The notes: generated by a model not told the origin, from the sequence alone. DNA of 64,000 nt from Streptomyces longispororuber (GCF_024448165.1 NZ_JAMOLN010000003.1:55634-119633), one strand, 5' to 3'; counted from the stretch's first letter, positions 8,127 through 18,615 are shown. Program-made: numbers and translations.

Positions 8127-9608
8127 ATGGATCTCGAGACCTTCCGCAAGCTCGCGACCGACCGCCGAGTGATCCCCGTCAGCCGCAAGCTCCTCGCGGA
8201 CGGTGACACCCCCGTCGGTCTGTACCGCAAGCTCGCCGCCGAGCGGCCCGGCACGTTCCTCCTGGAGTCCGCGGAGAACGGCCGCTCCTGGTCCCGGTAC
8301 TCGTTCGTCGGCGTCCGCTCCGCCGGCACCCTCACCGAGCGCGACGGACAGGCCCACTGGCTGGGCACCCCGCCGGTCGGTGTCCCCGTCGACGGCGACC
8401 CGCTCGCCGCCCTGCGCGCCACCGTCGAGACGCTGCACACCCCGCGCTACGAGGGCCTGCCGCCGTTCACCGGCGGCATGGTCGGCTACCTCGGCTACGA
8501 CATCGTGCGTCGCCTGGAGAAGATCGGCCCCGGCGAGCGGGACGACCTGAAGCTGCCCGAGCTGACGATGCTGCTCACCAGCGACCTCGCCGTCCTCGAC
8601 CACTGGGACGGCTCGGTCCTCCTCATCGCCAACGCGATCAACCACAACGACCTCGACACCGGCGTCGACGAGGCGTACGCCGACGCCGTGGCGCGGCTGG
8701 ACGCCATGGAGGCGGACCTCGCCAAGCCGGTCCAGTCCGCCCCGGCCGCGCTCCCGCCGTCCGAACTCCCGGAATTCACCGCCCTGTGGGGCGGCAAGGA
8801 CTACCAGGTCGCCGTCGACGACATCAAGGAGCGCATCCGCGCGGGCGAGGCCTTCCAGGTCGTCCCCTCCCAGCGCTTCGAAACCCCTTGCGGCGCAAGC
8901 GCGTTGGACGTCTACCGGGTGCTGCGGGCCACCAACCCGTCCCCGTACATGTACCTCTTCCGCTTCGACGGCTTCGACGTCGTCGGCTCGTCCCCCGAGG
9001 CCCTCGTCAAGGTCGAGGACGGGCACGCCATGGTCCACCCCATCGCGGGCACCCGGCCGCGCGGCGCCACCCCGCAGGAGGACCAGGCCCTCGCCGACGA
9101 ACTCCTCGCCGACCCCAAGGAGCGCGCCGAGCACCTCATGCTCGTCGACCTCGGGCGCAACGACCTGGGCCGGGTCTGCGAACCGGGCTCCGTCGAGGTC
9201 GTCGACTTCATGTCCGTCGAGAAGTACTCGCACGTCATGCACATCGTCTCGACCGTCACCGGCCGGGTCGCCGAGGGCAGGACCGCGTACGACGTGCTCA
9301 CCGCCTGCTTCCCCGCCGGCACCCTCTCAGGGGCGCCCAAGCCCCGCGCGATGCAGATCATCGACGAGCTGGAGCCGTCCCGGCGCGGCCTGTACGGCGG
9401 CTGCGTCGGCTACCTCGACTTCGCCGGGGACTCCGACACCGCCATCGCCATCCGCACGGCGCTGCTGCGCGACGGCACCGCGTACGTGCAGGCGGGCGCG
9501 GGCGTCGTCGCCGACTCCGACCCGGTCGCCGAGGACACCGAGTGCCGCAACAAGGCGGCCGCGGTGCTGCGCGCCGTCCACACGGCGAACCGGCTGCGGA
9601 CGACGTGA
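8127..9608 (+). CDS. trpE: Anthranilate synthase component I
   Basis: 493 aa, full length. It converts chorismate to anthranilate using ammonia supplied by TrpG. Visible landmarks are the feedback-inhibition L-L-E-S motif near residue 47, the chorismate-binding core with P-S-P-Y-M-Y, the G-T-R-P-R-G loop, and the C-terminal [14 protein letters not shown] stretch (here [10 protein letters not shown]). No trpG is fused or adjacent, so the glutaminase must be encoded elsewhere. A TAGGCT box 8 nt upstream suggests leaderless transcription. It is followed by three small membrane-protein genes before trpC. Confidence 0.95.
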   Translation: MDLETFRKLATDRRVIPVSRKLLADGDTPVGLYRKLAAERPGTFLLESAENGRSWSRYSFVGVRSAGTLTERDGQAHWLGTPPVGVPVDGDPLAALRATVETLHTPRYEGLPPFTGGMVGYLGYDIVRRLEKIGPGERDDLKLPELTMLLTSDLAVLDHWDGSVLLIANAINHNDLDTGVDEAYADAVARLDAMEADLAKPVQSAPAALPPSELPEFTALWGGKDYQVAVDDIKERIRAGEAFQVVPSQRFETPCGASALDVYRVLRATNPSPYMYLFRFDGFDVVGSSPEALVKVEDGHAMVHPIAGTRPRGATPQEDQALADELLADPKERAEHLMLVDLGRNDLGRVCEPGSVEVVDFMSVEKYSHVMHIVSTVTGRVAEGRTAYDVLTACFPAGTLSGAPKPRAMQIIDELEPSRRGLYGGCVGYLDFAGDSDTAIAIRTALLRDGTAYVQAGAGVVADSDPVAEDTECRNKAAAVLRAVHTANRLRTT

Positions 9609-9668
9609 CGCACTGTGAAGTGACGCACGCCTCCGGCCCCCGGGGCACACACACCTGTACAGACAGGC

Positions 9669-9674
9669 GATAGT
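9669..9674 (+). promoter_or_regulatory. -10-like box GATAGT
   Basis: GATAGT ends 7 nt before the GTG at 9682. It fits a leaderless start for the Trp-associated membrane protein. Confidence 0.3.
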
Positions 9675-9681
9675 GGAGTAC

Positions 9682-10326
9682 GTGACTGCCGTACCGCACC
9701 CCCGTACCGATGCCGCCGCCGACTCCGCCGGTTCCGCCAAGGGCGGCCGGCGCAGCCTCGCCGTCGCCCTGTTCTTCGGGGCCGTGGGAGCCGCGGTCGC
9801 GCTGCTCGCGTCCCGCCAGGAGTGGTGCTCGGGCGTCGCCGCCGTCGCGGGCGGCAAGCTGCCGCTGACCGCGAAGGGCAGCGACGTCACGGGCGTCCCC
9901 GCCGCCCTCGCCATAGTGGGCCTCGCGGCCCTCGTCGCCGTGTTCGCGGTGCGCAGGGCCGGCCGGATCCTGGTCGCCGCACTGCTCGCGCTCAGCGGCG
10001 CGGGCGCCGTCGCCGCCGCCGTGCTCGGCGCGGGCGACAGCGCCGCCCTCGACGAGAAGGCGGCCGAGGCCTCCGGCGACGCGGCCACCACCATCGACGC
10101 GCTCACCCACACCGCCTGGCCGTACGTCGCGGCCGCCGGCGGCGCGCTGATCCTGATCGCCGGGATCCTCGCCGTCATCTACGGCGCCGCCTGGCCCTCC
10201 ATGGGCGGCCGCTACGAGCGCTCCGGCGCCCCGCGCACCCCCCGGGCCAAGCCCGTCGACCCGGACCGTCCTGAGGACCTGTGGAAGGCCCTCGACCGCG
10301 GCGAGGACCCGACAGGCACCGCCTGA
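9682..10326 (+). CDS. TIGR02234-type Trp-operon-associated membrane protein
   Basis: 214 aa. Four hydrophobic segments (roughly residues 23-43, 66-86, 90-112 and 141-163), with the conserved Q-E-W-C after the first. The family is found in actinobacterial tryptophan loci; its function is not established. The GTG at 9682 is preferred because of the GATAGT box; an in-frame GTG at 9673 would add three residues. The C-terminus is hydrophilic with a D-P-D-R-P-E-D-L-W-K motif, presumably cytoplasmic. Its position between trpE and trpC suggests a Trp-related membrane role. Confidence 0.8.
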   Translation: MTAVPHPRTDAAADSAGSAKGGRRSLAVALFFGAVGAAVALLASRQEWCSGVAAVAGGKLPLTAKGSDVTGVPAALAIVGLAALVAVFAVRRAGRILVAALLALSGAGAVAAAVLGAGDSAALDEKAAEASGDAATTIDALTHTAWPYVAAAGGALILIAGILAVIYGAAWPSMGGRYERSGAPRTPRAKPVDPDRPEDLWKALDRGEDPTGTA

Positions 10327-10421
10327 CCCCGGGTTCATCGCTGACGAGCGAGTACGGGACAATGGAAACGAACGTCGTACGCCGTGCGTACGCATAGGCC
10401 ATAAGCAACGAGGAGCAAGCC

Positions 10422-10673
10422 ATGGCGGACAGCAGCCACGGACACACCCCGGCCGCCTGGACCGGTGTCATCATCGCCTTCATCGGGTTCATCGTCGCGG
10501 GCGCCTTCATGGTGATGGTGGAGCCGGTCGGCTTCTGGGTCGGCATGGCTCTGCTCGCCATCGCCCCGATCGTCGGCGGCGCCATGAGCGCGGCCGGCCT
10601 CGGCAAGCCGAAGCGCGCCGAGCTGAAGCTGCCGGCCAAGGCGACCGCGCAGACGGTCGGCTCGGAGGCCTGA
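10422..10673 (+). CDS. HGxxPAAW-family small membrane protein
   Basis: 83 aa. The family motif H-G-H-T-P-A-A-W is at residues 6-13. It is followed by two transmembrane helices (about 16-32 and 38-60) and a short basic tail. A good ribosome binding site (GAGGAG) precedes the ATG. Function is unknown; the family co-occurs with the Trp-associated membrane protein in actinobacteria. A strong terminator follows immediately. Confidence 0.85.
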   Translation: MADSSHGHTPAAWTGVIIAFIGFIVAGAFMVMVEPVGFWVGMALLAIAPIVGGAMSAAGLGKPKRAELKLPAKATAQTVGSEA

Positions 10674-10698
10674 CCCGTCCCGGTACGGACCGCGTGAG

Positions 10699-10735
10699 AG
10701 GGGCGGGGCGGCGACAGGATCGCCGCCCCGCCCCT
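10699..10735 (+). terminator. 16-bp perfect GC-rich hairpin terminator
   Basis: AGGGGCGGGGCGGCGA (10699-10714) pairs perfectly with 10720-10735 across a 5-nt loop and is followed by TT. It separates the trpE side of the cluster from the gene at 10786. Confidence 0.85.
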
Positions 10736-10773
10736 TTCGCGCGCCTGGGAGGGCGGAGCGGGCGGCACCGGGG

Positions 10774-10779
10774 GAGAAT
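10774..10779 (+). promoter_or_regulatory. -10-like box GAGAAT
   Basis: GAGAAT ends 6 nt before the GTG at 10786, again without a clear ribosome binding site. Confidence 0.25.
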
Positions 10780-10785
10780 CCACGG

Positions 10786-11241
10786 GTGACCGTCGAGACG
10801 ACCGACACCGCCCCCACGGCCCCCGCCGCACCCCCGGCCAGGTCCGGCCTGCTGCGCCGGACCGCCGTCCCGCTCGGTGTTCTCGGCGGCGTCGCGGCCG
10901 CCTTCGCCTACGTCGGCGCCGTCGACCCGAACGAACCGGGCCACTACCCCGCCTGCCCCCTGCTGCGCGTGACCGGCCTGTACTGCCCCGGCTGCGGCGG
11001 ACTGCGCAGCGCCCACGCGATCGTGCACGGCGACCTCACGGCGGCGCTCGGCGCCAACGCCCTCGCGGTCGTCGGCTACGCGCTCTTCGCGGTGCTGTGG
11101 ACGGTGTGGGCGGTCCGCGCGGCGCGCGGCAGACCGCTCGGCGCCGGCCCGGGACGCGCCCACCTGTGGGTGCTCGGCGCGGTCGTCCTGACCTTCACCG
11201 TCGTCCGGAACCTGCCCTTCGGTGGCTTCCTGCACCCTTGA
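10786..11241 (+). CDS. DUF2752 membrane protein
   Basis: 151 aa. The DUF2752 signature C-P-L-L-R-V-T-G-L-Y-C-P-G-C-G-G-L-R-S-A-H lies at about residues 56-76. It is flanked by hydrophobic segments near 22-42, 85-110 and 125-145. The conserved cysteines suggest metal or disulphide chemistry at the membrane face, but the function of the family is unknown. It lies between two terminator-bounded parts of the trp cluster and may have its own leaderless promoter. Confidence 0.82.
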   Translation: MTVETTDTAPTAPAAPPARSGLLRRTAVPLGVLGGVAAAFAYVGAVDPNEPGHYPACPLLRVTGLYCPGCGGLRSAHAIVHGDLTAALGANALAVVGYALFAVLWTVWAVRAARGRPLGAGPGRAHLWVLGAVVLTFTVVRNLPFGGFLHP

Positions 11242-11371
11242 CCGGCGGACCCGGCGGCTGTCCACGGAATGGGATCACCGTCAACCGGATGCGGAGCCTT
11301 CGCCCACCTCCGGATACCATCACAGTGACCAGTCGGTTGCCCAGTGAACTGTCAGAAGGGAGTCCGCTCGC

Positions 11372-12181
11372 GTGAGTGTGCTCGACGAGATCATCGACGG
11401 AGTCCGTGCCGACCTCGCGGAACGGCAGGCGCGCGTCAGCCTCGACGAGCTCAAGGAGCGCGCGGCCAAGGCTCCCGCGGCCAAGGACGGGGTCGCGGCC
11501 CTGCGCGGCGACGGCGTCAAGGTCATCTGCGAGGTCAAGCGGTCCAGCCCCTCCAAGGGCGCCCTCGCCATGATCGCCGACCCCGCCGCCCTCGCCGCGG
11601 ACTACGAGGCGGGCGGCGCCGCCGTCATCTCGGTCCTGACCGAGCAGCGCCGGTTCGGCGGCTCCCTCGCCGACCTCGAAGCGGTCCGCGCCAAGGTCGA
11701 CATCCCGGTCCTGCGCAAGGACTTCATCGTCACCTCGTACCAGCTGTGGGAGGCCCGCGCGTACGGCGCCGACCTCGCCCTGCTGATCGTGGCCGCCCTG
11801 GACCAGCCCGCCCTGGAGTCCCTCATCGAGCGCGCCGAGTCCATCGGCCTCACGCCGCTCGTGGAGGCGCACGACGAGGACGAGGTGGAGCGCGCGGTCG
11901 ACGCCGGGGCCAAGGTCATCGGCGTCAACACCCGCAACCTCAAGGACCTCACGGTCGACCGCGGTACCTTCGAGCGCGTCGCCCCGGACATCCCGGACCA
12001 CATCGTCAAGGTCGCCGAGTCCGGCGTGCGCGGCCCGCACGACCTGATCGCGTACGCCAACGCGGGCGCGGACGCCGTCCTCGTCGGCGAGTCCCTCGTC
12101 ACCGGCCGCGACCCGAAGTCGGCCGTCTCCGACCTGGTCGCCGCGGGCGCCCACCCGGCGCTGCGCCACGGACGGAGCTGA
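11372..12181 (+). CDS. trpC: Indole-3-glycerol-phosphate synthase
   Basis: 269 aa, single-function TIM barrel that closes the indole ring from CdRP. The signature [10 protein letters not shown], with the catalytic lysine, is at about residues 52-61; downstream L-R-K-D-F-I and V-A-E-S-G-V match the phosphate- and substrate-binding loops. The GTG start has GAAGGGAG 9 nt upstream. The 130-bp leader has no short reading frame with Trp codons. It heads the trpC-trpM-trpB-trpA run. Confidence 0.95.
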   Translation: MSVLDEIIDGVRADLAERQARVSLDELKERAAKAPAAKDGVAALRGDGVKVICEVKRSSPSKGALAMIADPAALAADYEAGGAAVISVLTEQRRFGGSLADLEAVRAKVDIPVLRKDFIVTSYQLWEARAYGADLALLIVAALDQPALESLIERAESIGLTPLVEAHDEDEVERAVDAGAKVIGVNTRNLKDLTVDRGTFERVAPDIPDHIVKVAESGVRGPHDLIAYANAGADAVLVGESLVTGRDPKSAVSDLVAAGAHPALRHGRS

Positions 12182-12189
12182 CCCGAGCC

Positions 12190-12378
12190 ATGCCGATCTC
12201 CGCCCGCCTCGCCCCCGGCTGCCGCCCCCGCGGCTGCCGGGCTCCGGCGCGGCGCGTGCGGGGTCGCAGGGTGCGGTACCACATCGGCGCGGAGCCGGGC
12301 CAGATCAACGGCATGCGATGGCAAGCGCCCCTTCAGGGGGCGCGGAGCACGGCGCGAGCGACCACACCCAGCTGGTAG
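12190..12378 (+). CDS. trpM: Small Arg/Cys-rich protein between trpC and trpB, probable TrpM
   Basis: 62 aa, starting M-P-I-S-A-R-L-A-P-G-C-R-P-R-G-C and ending in T-P-S-W. It begins 8 bp after the trpC stop; GGAG in the last trpC codons can serve as ribosome binding site. Streptomyces coelicolor has a protein of about this size, TrpM, at exactly this place, reported to modulate tryptophan supply and development. Identity is inferred from position, size and basic composition. The second half holds a 7-bp GC hairpin (12325-12343) that may affect trpB expression. Confidence 0.7.
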   Translation: MPISARLAPGCRPRGCRAPARRVRGRRVRYHIGAEPGQINGMRWQAPLQGARSTARATTPSW

Positions 12379-12441
12379 CCGCGTCACCACAGGCGCCCCA
12401 CGGCGATGAGTCATCACCCGATCCCACCGTGAGGTTCACGC

Positions 12442-13727
<1,286 letters not shown>

Positions 13728-13731
<4 letters not shown>

Positions 13732-14543
13732 GCGGCAACATCCAGCTGTTGAACGACACCCTGGCGAACGCCAGGGCCGAGGGCCGCGCCGCCCTCATCG
13801 CCTACCTGCCCGCGGGCTTCCCGTCCGTGGACGGCGGCATCGAGGCCGTCAAGGCCGCTTTCGACGGCGGCGCCGACGTCGTCGAGGTGGGCCTGCCGCA
13901 CTCCGACCCCGTCCTCGACGGCCCGGTCATCCAGACCGCCGACGACATCGCGCTGCGCGGCGGCCTGAAGATCAAGGACGTCATGCGCACGGTGCGCGAG
14001 GCGCACGAGGCCACCGGCAAGCCGGTCCTCGTCATGACGTACTGGAACCCGATCTACATCTACGGCGTCGAGCGGTTCACCACCGAGCTGGCCGAGGCCG
14101 GCGGCGCGGGCTGCATCCTGCCCGACCTGCCGGTGCAGGAGTCCGCCGAGTGGCGGCAGCACGCCGAGAAGAACGGCCTGGGGACGGTCTTCGTCGTCGC
14201 CCCCAGCAGCAAGGACGAGCGTCTGGCCACCATCACGGCGGCCGGTTCCGGCTTCGTCTACGCCGCGTCCCTGATGGGCGTCACCGGCACCCGCGAGTCC
14301 GTCGGCAACCAGGCGCAGGACCTCGTCCGCCGCACCAAGGCCACCACGGACCTGCCGGTCTGCGTCGGCCTCGGCGTCTCGAACGCCGTGCAGGCCAAGG
14401 AGGTCGCGGGCTTCGCGGACGGCGTCATCGTCGGCTCCGCGTTCGTGAAGCGGATCCTGGACGCCGAGGACGCGGAGGCGGGCCTCGCCGGCGTCCGCGA
14501 GCTCGCCGCCGAACTGGCCCAAGGGGTCAGGGGTAACGCTTAG
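13728..14543 (+). CDS. trpA: Tryptophan synthase alpha chain
   Basis: 271 aa TIM barrel that splits indole-3-glycerol phosphate. The catalytic acids lie in [15 protein letters not shown]. The phosphate-binding glycines follow in the usual C-terminal loops (G-L-G-V-S-N, I-V-G-S-A). The GTG start overlaps the trpB stop. The strong hairpin at 14573-14600 ends the trp run. Confidence 0.96.
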
Positions 14544-14572
14544 TCACGTAACCCATATGGGTGGTATGTGGA

Positions 14573-14600
14573 CCGGGGAGGCACGCTCGTGCCTCCCCGG
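14573..14600 (+). terminator. 13-bp perfect hairpin after trpA
   Basis: CCGGGGAGGCACG (14573-14585) and CGTGCCTCCCCGG (14588-14600) pair perfectly, followed by TTCGTT. It lies only 15 nt before the next start codon, so readthrough or a new start site must supply the downstream gene. Confidence 0.75.
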
Positions 14601-14615
14601 TTCGTTGGCGCGGGT

Positions 14616-15392
14616 GTGAGTGAGAAGAACCGTGAGGGAAAGCGCGCGGCCCGCGAGCGGCTTGCCGTGGAGCGCGAGAAGCAGAAGGCCGCGGAGAAGC
14701 GGCGCCGGACACTGATCGTGGGCGCGGCCGTCGTCTGCGTGCTCGGCCTGGCCGCCGTGATCGGCGTCGTCGCGGCCAATTCCGGCGACGACAGTTCCAG
14801 CGAAACGTCGGGCGAGGTCGTCCCCCCGAAGGGAGCGACCGGCAAGGACGACCTGGCGATCCCCGTCGGCAAGGACAGCGCCAAGTCGACGCTCACGGTG
14901 TGGGAGGACTTCCGCTGCCCCGCGTGCAAGTCCTTCGAGGACACGTACCGGTCGACGATCCACGAGCTGACCGACTCCGGAGCGCTGCGCGTCGAGTACC
15001 ACACGGTCACCCTCATCGACGGGAACATGGGCGGCAGCGGCTCCCTGCACGCGGGGAACGCGGCGGCGTGCGCGCAGACCGCCGGCAAGTTCCGCGACTA
15101 CCACGACGTGCTGTTCGAGAACCAGCCGGAGGAGACGGACGACGCCTTCGCCAAGAACAGCAAGCTGATCGAGCTCGCAGGGAAGGTCGACGGGCTCGTC
15201 ACCGACACCTTTAAGTCGTGCGTCGACGACGGCACGCACAACAGCTGGATCGCCAAGTCCTACAAGGCGTTCCAGGACGCCGGCTTCTCGGGCACGCCGA
15301 CCGTCCTGCTCAACGGGAAGAACATCCTGGGCGACAACACCCTGACCCCGGACAAGCTGAAGAAGATGGTGGAGGACGCGAACAAGTCGTAA
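14616..15392 (+). CDS. Membrane-anchored DsbA-like thioredoxin-fold protein
   Basis: 258 aa. A highly charged cytoplasmic N-terminus (~32 residues) leads into one transmembrane helix (about 33-52). An extracytoplasmic DsbA-type domain follows with the active site C-P-A-C in D-F-R-C-P-A-C-K and the cis-proline loop G-F-S-G-T-P-T-V-L-L. It should form or shuffle disulphides in exported proteins. The GTG at 14616 is chosen; an ATG at 14568 is in frame but its codons lie in the trpA terminator. It is followed 61 bp later by lgt, another envelope-protein maturation gene. Confidence 0.88.
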   Translation: MSEKNREGKRAARERLAVEREKQKAAEKRRRTLIVGAAVVCVLGLAAVIGVVAANSGDDSSSETSGEVVPPKGATGKDDLAIPVGKDSAKSTLTVWEDFRCPACKSFEDTYRSTIHELTDSGALRVEYHTVTLIDGNMGGSGSLHAGNAAACAQTAGKFRDYHDVLFENQPEETDDAFAKNSKLIELAGKVDGLVTDTFKSCVDDGTHNSWIAKSYKAFQDAGFSGTPTVLLNGKNILGDNTLTPDKLKKMVEDANKS

Positions 15393-15437
15393 TGGAGCCG
15401 TTGCCGGGCTGCCCGTCGTCCCCGTGGCCCGGCACGG

Positions 15438-15443
15438 TAGCGT
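15438..15443 (+). promoter_or_regulatory. -10 box TAGCGT before lgt
   Basis: TAGCGT ends 10 nt before the lgt ATG, with no ribosome binding site between. The same hexamer precedes at least four other genes in the window. Confidence 0.3.
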
Positions 15444-15453
15444 CGACCCTGCC

Positions 15454-16431
15454 ATGGAACTTGCCTACATTCCCAGCCCGTCGCGCGGGGTCATCCATCT
15501 CGGACCGATCCCGCTGCGCGGCTACGCGTTCTGCATCATCATCGGCGTCTTCGTGGCCGTCTGGCTCGGCAACAAGCGCTGGATCGCCCGCGGCGGGCGA
15601 GCGGGCACGGTCGCCGACATCGCGGTCTGGGCGGTGCCGTTCGGCTTGGTCGGCGGCCGGCTCTACCACGTGATCACGGACTACGAGCTGTACTTCAGCG
15701 CGGGCCGTGACTGGGTGGACGCCTTCAAGATCTGGGAGGGCGGCCTCGGCATCTGGGGCGCCATCGCGCTCGGCGCGGTCGGCGCCTGGATCGGCTGCCG
15801 CCGGCGCGGCATCCCGCTGCCGGCGTGGGCCGACGCGCTGGCGCCCGGCATCGCCCTCGCGCAGGCCGTGGGCCGCTGGGGCAACTGGTTCAACCAGGAG
15901 CTGTACGGCCGCGAGACCGACGTGCCGTGGGCGCTGAAGATCACCTCGGACACGGACGGGCGGGTGCCGGGCCTCTACCACCCGACCTTCCTGTACGAGT
16001 CGCTGTGGTGCATCGGCGTCGCGCTGCTGGTCATCTGGGCGGACCGCAGGTTCAAGCTGGGGCACGGACGGGCCTTCGCGCTGTACGTCGCGTCGTACTG
16101 CGCGGGCCGGTTCTGGATCGAGTACATGCGCGTCGACGACGCGCACCACATCCTCGGCCTGCGGCTGAACAACTGGACGGCGCTGCTGGTCTTCGTGCTC
16201 GCCGTGGTCTACCTGGTGGTGTCGGCGAAGGTGCGGCCGGGCCGCGAGGAGATCGTGGAGCCGGTCCCCGCCGGGGAGGCGCAGGAGGAATCCGCCGCGG
16301 CGAAGGACGGTTCCGGTGACGGTGAGGATGACGGTGCCGTGAAGCTGGACAAGTCCGAGGACGCGGATACCGAGGCCAAGGACGAGGCCAAGGACGAGGC
16401 CAAGGACGAGGCCGGGGCCAAGAAGACCTGA
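15454..16431 (+). CDS. lgt: Phosphatidylglycerol-prolipoprotein diacylglyceryl transferase
   Basis: 325 aa, about seven membrane segments. It transfers diacylglycerol to the lipobox cysteine of prolipoproteins at the membrane. The Lgt signature G-R-W-G-N-W-F-N-Q-E-L-Y-G is intact near residue 140. The ATG at 15454 gives the usual M-E-L-A-Y-I-P-S-P start. An extra acidic/lysine tail of ~65 residues ends with a 12-bp tandem repeat that encodes K-D-E-A units. Such tails are common in Streptomyces Lgt and are probably disordered. Confidence 0.95.
   Translation: MELAYIPSPSRGVIHLGPIPLRGYAFCIIIGVFVAVWLGNKRWIARGGRAGTVADIAVWAVPFGLVGGRLYHVITDYELYFSAGRDWVDAFKIWEGGLGIWGAIALGAVGAWIGCRRRGIPLPAWADALAPGIALAQAVGRWGNWFNQELYGRETDVPWALKITSDTDGRVPGLYHPTFLYESLWCIGVALLVIWADRRFKLGHGRAFALYVASYCAGRFWIEYMRVDDAHHILGLRLNNWTALLVFVLAVVYLVVSAKVRPGREEIVEPVPAGEAQEESAAAKDGSGDGEDDGAVKLDKSEDADTEAKDEAKDEAKDEAGAKKT
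16372..16413 (+). repeat. 12-bp tandem repeat in the lgt tail
   Basis: Three and a half exact copies of GAGGCCAAGGAC encode E-A-K-D units. Slippage here would change only the length of the disordered tail. Confidence 0.8.
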
Positions 16432-16451
16432 GGGTTTGTGGTCGTACGGGG

Positions 16452-16487
16452 ACGAGGGCGCTGAACCGGTCGGTTCGGCGCCCTCGT
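16452..16487. terminator. Bidirectional hairpin between lgt and the convergent ARH operon
   Basis: A 16-position stem (16452-16467 with 16472-16487) with one mismatch closes a 4-nt loop and is followed by TTTCGT. It ends lgt transcription and, on the other strand, lies just after the last gene of the LacI-controlled operon. Confidence 0.8.
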
Positions 16488-16522
16488 TTCGTCCGGCGGT
16501 CAGGAGGTGCCGCTCGGGGCCG

Positions 16523-17407
16523 TCAGCCGACCGCGAGTCCGTCGTGACTGGTCGCGCAGTTCCCCGCGCCCCTGGTCGGCCCACCCGGCCTGGACGCCAG
16601 CGCCAGCGTCCGCTCGGCGCCCGCGACCACGGCCGCGTCCACGAAGCGGCCGTCCGACAGCGCCAGCGCACCCGCGTCGGTGGACGCCGCGGCGACGATC
16701 TCCTCGGCCGCCGTGATCTCGGCCGCCGTCGGGCGGAACGCCTCCTCGATCACCGGGAGCTGGCGCGGGTGGATCGCCGTGCGGCCCAGGAAGCCCAGGG
16801 CGCGGCCCTCGGCGCAGGAGCGGGCCAGGCCCGCCGTGTCGCGGACGTCCGGGTAGACGGACTGCGGCGGCGGAGGCAGCCGGGCCGCACGGGCGGCGAC
16901 CACCGCGCGGCCGCGCACCCAGGCGAGGCCCGCCGCGTCCGCGATGCCGAGATCGGCCCGGAGGTCCGCCTCGCCGAGCGCGATGCCGTGCACGGACGGG
17001 TGGGAGGCGATCGCATAGGCCTGCTCGACGCCGAGGGCCGACTCCAGCAGGGCGTACAGGGGCGGCACTTCGACGGCCCAGTCGGCGACCCTGGCCAGGT
17101 CGGCCGGGTCGTGGACCTTGGGCAGGCGCAGCGCGTCGAGGCCCGGGAGCGGGGCGAGGCGGCGTACCTCGTGCTCGGCGAGGGGGCCGTCGAGCGCGTT
17201 CACCCGGACGTGCACCGGCACTCCGTGCCGGTCGGCGAGCAGTTCGGCCGTCGCGTCGAGCGCGTACGCCTTGCGGTCGGGGGCGACCGCGTCCTCCAGG
17301 TCGACCAGCACCACGTCGGCGCCCGAGCCCAGGGCCTTGGCGACCACGTCGGGGCGGTCCCCGGGCACGTACAGCCAGGTGACCCGCACAGCGTCCAAGG
17401 TGCTCAT
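16523..17407 (-). CDS. HpcH/HpaI-CitE-type CoA-ester lyase
   Basis: 294 aa, last gene of the operon. It is a CitE-like TIM barrel (V-T-W-L-Y-V-P-G-D-R-P-D-V-V-A-K-A near the start, D-L-E-D-A-V-A-P-D-R-K at 37-47, H-V-R-V-N-A-L-D, and a late A-I-H-P-R-Q). Relatives cleave or hydrolyse 3-hydroxyacyl-CoA or malyl/citramalyl-type CoA thioesters with Mg2+. The start overlaps the CoA-transferase stop by 4 bp (ATGA). Paired with that transferase it suggests activation of an organic acid to a CoA ester and its cleavage. The exact substrate is unknown. Confidence 0.85.
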   Translation of the reverse strand: MSTLDAVRVTWLYVPGDRPDVVAKALGSGADVVLVDLEDAVAPDRKAYALDATAELLADRHGVPVHVRVNALDGPLAEHEVRRLAPLPGLDALRLPKVHDPADLARVADWAVEVPPLYALLESALGVEQAYAIASHPSVHGIALGEADLRADLGIADAAGLAWVRGRAVVAARAARLPPPPQSVYPDVRDTAGLARSCAEGRALGFLGRTAIHPRQLPVIEEAFRPTAAEITAAEEIVAAASTDAGALALSDGRFVDAAVVAGAERTLALASRPGGPTRGAGNCATSHDGLAVG

Positions 17408-18615
17408 ACCGCACCAGCCTCCCTCAGCGAGGCGATGTCCGCCTCCGACAGACCCAGGCCGTGGAGGATCTCGTCGGTGTCGGCGCCGTGCGGGCGGCCG
17501 GTCCAGGCGATGGCGCCCGGGGTCTCGGAGAGGCGGAAGAGCACGTTCTGCATCTTTACCGTGCCGAAGTCGGGGTCGGGGACCTCGGTGACCGAGTCCA
17601 GGGCCCGGTACTGCTCGTCGCGCAGCACGTCCCGGATGTCGTAGACCGGGGCGATGGCCGCCTCCGCCTGCTCGAAGGCCGTCACCACCTCGTCCCGGGT
17701 GTGGGCCGCGATCCAGCTGCCGACCGCCTCGTCCAGCTCGTCCGCGTGACCGGCCCGGCCCGAGCCCGTCGCGAACCACTCCTCGGCGATGAACTCGGGG
17801 CGCCCCACCAGGTGCATCACCCGCTCCGCGATCGACTGGGCCGAGGTGGAGACGGCGACCCACTTGCCGTCGGCGGTGCGGTACGTGTTGCGGGGCGCGT
17901 TGTTCGTGGAGCGGTTGCCGGTGCGCGGCTGGACGTAGCCGAGCTGGTCGTACCAGGTGGCCTGCGGGCCGAGGATCGCGAGCATCGGCTCGATGATCGC
18001 CATGTCGACGACCTGGCCGCGGCCCGTCGTGTCCCGGCCGCGCAGGGCCGCCATCACCGCGTACGACGTGGCCAGGGCCGCGATGGAGTCGGCCAGTCCG
18101 AACGGCGGCAGCGTCGGCGGCCCGTCGGGCTGGCCGGTGATCGCGGCGAACCCGCTCATCGCCTCGGCGAGCGTGCCGAACCCGGGGCGGTGCGCGTACG
18201 GGCCGAACTGGCCGAACCCGGTGATCCGGGCCAGCACGAGCCGGGGGTTGGCGGCGCTCAGCTCGTCCCAGCCGAGGCCCCACTTCTCCAGGGTGCCGGG
18301 GCGGAAGTTCTCGATGACGACGTCCGCGTCCGCCACCAGCTTGAGCAGGACGTCACGGCCGCCGGGGGAGGAGAGGTCGAGCGTGAGGTTCTTCTTGTTG
18401 CGGCCGAGCGTCTTCCACCACAGGCCGACGCCGTCCTTCGACGGGCCGTGGCCGCGGGACGGGTCGGGCCTGCGCGGGTGCTCGACCTTGACGACCTCGG
18501 CGCCGAAGTCACCGAGCATCGTGGCGCAGAGCGGGCCCGCGAAGAGGGTGGCCAGGTCGAGGACGCGCAGCCCGGTCAGAGGGCCCTGCGGTGGGCTTGA
18601 TTGAGGGGTCGTCAT
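17404..18615 (-). CDS. CaiB/BaiF-type (family III) CoA-transferase
   Basis: 403 aa, single complete family III unit. Landmarks are the N-terminal G-L-R-V-L-D-L-A-T-L-F-A-G-P, the E-V-V-K-V-E-H-P segment, N-K-K-N-L-T-L-D-L, and the catalytic-Asp region G-Q-V-V-D-M-A-I-I-E. It moves CoA from a donor thioester to a carboxylate. It overlaps the upstream ARH4 gene by ATGA and the downstream CitE-like gene by ATGA. In this operon it would activate an acid released from the imported substrate; that is inference. Confidence 0.9.
   Translation of the reverse strand: MTTPQSSPPQGPLTGLRVLDLATLFAGPLCATMLGDFGAEVVKVEHPRRPDPSRGHGPSKDGVGLWWKTLGRNKKNLTLDLSSPGGRDVLLKLVADADVVIENFRPGTLEKWGLGWDELSAANPRLVLARITGFGQFGPYAHRPGFGTLAEAMSGFAAITGQPDGPPTLPPFGLADSIAALATSYAVMAALRGRDTTGRGQVVDMAIIEPMLAILGPQATWYDQLGYVQPRTGNRSTNNAPRNTYRTADGKWVAVSTSAQSIAERVMHLVGRPEFIAEEWFATGSGRAGHADELDEAVGSWIAAHTRDEVVTAFEQAEAAIAPVYDIRDVLRDEQYRALDSVTEVPDPDFGTVKMQNVLFRLSETPGAIAWTGRPHGADTDEILHGLGLSEADIASLREAGAV

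Noticed and set aside
8100..11371. Search for a Trp leader peptide and attenuator before trpE or trpC
   Set aside because: trpE looks leaderless and the trpC leader has no short frame with Trp codons.
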